From contig NC_088202.1 in assembly GCF_037126465.1 (NCBI RefSeq), forward strand, positions 27,698,213-27,762,212: 64,000 nucleotides of DNA, in the 5' to 3' direction. This document shows, piece by piece, positions 62,123 through 64,000 of this stretch. The notes below the pieces were generated by a model. It worked only from the letters and a program-made list of their open reading frames with translations, had not been told where the DNA came from and ran no database searches. How positions within the stretch are numbered: position 1 is the first letter of the stretch; the number at the start of each line of letters is the position of its first letter. The position numbers were made by a program, and so were the translations under genes. The stretch comes from Ornithodoros turicata. Taxonomy: Eukaryota; Arthropoda; Arachnida; Ixodida; Argasidae.

Positions 62123-64000
62123 CAGTTCTTGGAGACAGACCAACTTTTGTTGGAAATACCGAAATATCGCACAACTCACCACATGTGGTTCTTCCATTTT
62201 GATTATTTATGATCAGTGAGAAATTAGCTGCAAAATTGCTCTAAAGTGTTGTGTGTTGTTCATGTGACATTAGAGCGATATAGAAGGTGTTACGCACACC
62301 TACACGACAAACAGAGCTACGATTTGTCCGCATATGCTTCTCTTACGTGTCGTATTTAGATGTGTGGATTACTAACGGTACCGCATATCAGAAGACTCAA
62401 CTGCAGCGAGCTCAATCTGATTAATTACTGTATAAGTGGTTGAATTCGCGGACTAAATAATTCGTGGGTTTATGAGAAGCCAGGATCCTGAGATGATTTG
62501 CGGAACCTTAAATTTGCGCGACTATAGTATATGCACCGTGTACGGTGCGTCCACCTTTCATCAGGCGTCTCATGCAGAGCTTTACAGAAGGCATCACAAC
62601 TGGCCAGTAACACATGTCATAAATTATTGTCTTCCTTTTAAGGCGGTTCTTACTCAGAGGGCAGCGATGAGGCGTCCTTACTTGGTTAGTATCCGAATCC
62701 TTGTCGAATTGCCCTGTACCCCATCAGATATTTCGCGGAGCCCTCACGAATTTCGCGAAAATCACTTATACGGTATCTTGCAAAAAAGTGTAGGGGGTTG
62801 TATTGGCTACGTACGGCGCGCAGGCCTATATAGCGCACACAGCAAAAGCGTCAGAAAAAGGCGACGCTTGGTTGTCTATATACGCCAGAATGGTTAGGTC
62901 ACACCATGTTTAATGTAATGCCGCTTATCCCGTGGGATGCCGTCACTGGCTTGAACAAGACCATTTTTTCCTGGACCGTTGTCGTCGGCTATCGTCTCGC
63001 GATCAGACTGTTCATAAAACGACGTACAAAAGCATTGCTTAGATGTTTCCAGTCACAATCAGCACCGAACGGCTGATAAAATTACAACAAATGCTTTTGT
63101 GGATGTCGGTATCTCTTAAGCCTTTTCGAATCGAGAGACCGATGCGCTGTCAATTTGATTGACACACAACATAAACAAATATTTACGAGCTGCAAACATA
63201 TGTTTCGATGTTACATGGCCAATCAGACACGTTCGCACGGTTTTATTCAGGTGACATTCAGGTACAATCGGAATATCAGACCTGATATGATGTATATATC
63301 AGACCTGATTCCGGAAAGTGTTACCCGGAATCCGGTAGGACGTGTACGGGAATCCTCTGATTGCGTCTGAACGTCGCCGGAATCCGCCTGAATGCTCCCG
63401 AATTCTGGCCTTCAGGCCATTCAGGGATTTTCGTACGGGATTGGTTGATTACTATGAACAGTGAAATCCAAAATGCTCTATAAAGGATATGTATTTTCAT
63501 GTATGATGTCTTTTCCTCAGATTTTAGCACCGTGACACACACGTAGGTGTCTGCTGCCGTGTAAATGTTCGGACTGCCGGTGATTTGCAGTGCAAGTTCA
63601 CTTTTTTTGCTTCGTATCTTCGCAAGCTTTTTCCTTGCCATATCGTTGCGGCCCTGTCACGCTGAATTGAAACGGCAGGTATCAGCCTTTAGTTCGTTGC
63701 GCAGCTCGTATCAGCACCGAAGAGCAACGACAATTTCTTCTTTGTCATTATTGTTGGGACTGGCACTATCGTGAATGCGTATAGAAGCCAAGATGCGGGA
63801 CCCGACGTGATAAGATGTCTGCGTGATTTCGAGTGGAGCGAACCATAGGGGTGTGTATATTTATGGATACATATTTATGAATATATGCATTGGTGGCCAA
63901 GCTGTATTTGGCAATCTCTGGAATTTCGGGGGGGGGGAACGAAACGCATGAAAAAGACCGCAATTATAACAAAGTACCGTAGCGTAAAAAGTATAGAAAA
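62123..64000. other. No gene; scattered short repeats
   Basis: A 141-codon + ORF at 62472-62897 has no domain. Around 63240-63430 there are ATTCCGG/CCGGAATCC and CTGAAT strings related to the minisatellite family at 59414-59790. A run of nine G lies near 63930. Nothing else is supported. Confidence 0.4.

Noticed and set aside
1..64000. CRISPR arrays, bacterial operons or ribosome-binding sites
   Set aside because: Spliced genes, SINEs and eukaryotic transposons show that this is eukaryotic DNA. The tandem repeats present have no unique spacers of constant length.

Overview
This window looks like a transposon-dense stretch of an arthropod genome, most likely a tick (Parasitiformes, Ixodida). 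The evidence is a tRNA-derived SINE of the type described in ticks, spliced PIF/Harbinger and THAP-type transposases, MADF/BESS and YqaJ partner genes, Penelope-like and I-type retroelements, hAT and TA-target MITEs, and tick-like dispersed repeats. No species can be assigned from sequence alone. Only one gene looks like an ordinary single-copy host gene: a small secreted Thr/Cys-rich protein at 8157-8813 (-). A fragment at 60615-61167 (-) may be part of a BEN-type host gene.

Bases 1-10.9 kb hold a broken spliced Harbinger transposase (978-2913, -), a decayed Tc1 element (3451-4952, -), a BEL/Pao LTR and primer-site remnant (about 5821-6330), the secreted-protein gene, and a hAT MITE (9780-10758). 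Bases 10.9-16.4 kb are a nearly complete Ty3/gypsy element with 176-bp LTRs and a 5-bp target duplication. It is broken by a SINE in gag, a TA-target MITE in the RNase H region, two nonsense codons and a frameshift. Bases 16.6-17.8 kb are a nested foldback MITE.

From 17.8 to 33 kb there is sparse sequence and a tRNA-Ala-like cloverleaf (21174-21246). A second gypsy element (23232-26265, -) lacks gag. A two-gene PIF/Harbinger element (26435-31835) has a six-exon transposase on + and a three-exon MADF/BESS gene on -. It sits inside a degenerate satellite of about 130 bp that continues on both sides.

From 33.1 to 59.4 kb there is a giant foldback structure. The left arm is 33085-37884, an AT-rich spacer is 37885-40088, and the right arm is 40089-40405 plus 55296-59413. 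The right arm is split by a 14.9-kb insertion carrying an ISL2EU/IS4EU-type transposon. That element has a THAP-DDE transposase on + converging on a SWIM-YqaJ nuclease gene on -. Inside it lies a rearranged Penelope-like element whose inverted half has an SGNH-hydrolase ORF just upstream of the reverse transcriptase ORF. Its GIY-YIG half is interrupted by a 4.06-kb LINE with an uninterrupted 1215-codon endonuclease/RT/RNase H ORF. The nesting order is therefore foldback, then ISL2EU, then Penelope-like element, then LINE.

From 59.4 to 64 kb there are short tandem repeats, the possible BEN-type fragment, another hAT MITE (61389-62114) and unannotatable sequence. The most notable points are the SGNH plus Penelope ORF pair, the giant foldback with unrecognised protein-like remnants in its spacer, an excision-repair scar visible by comparing its two arms, and a THAP-DDE transposase that is open throughout but has His where the second catalytic Asp is expected.
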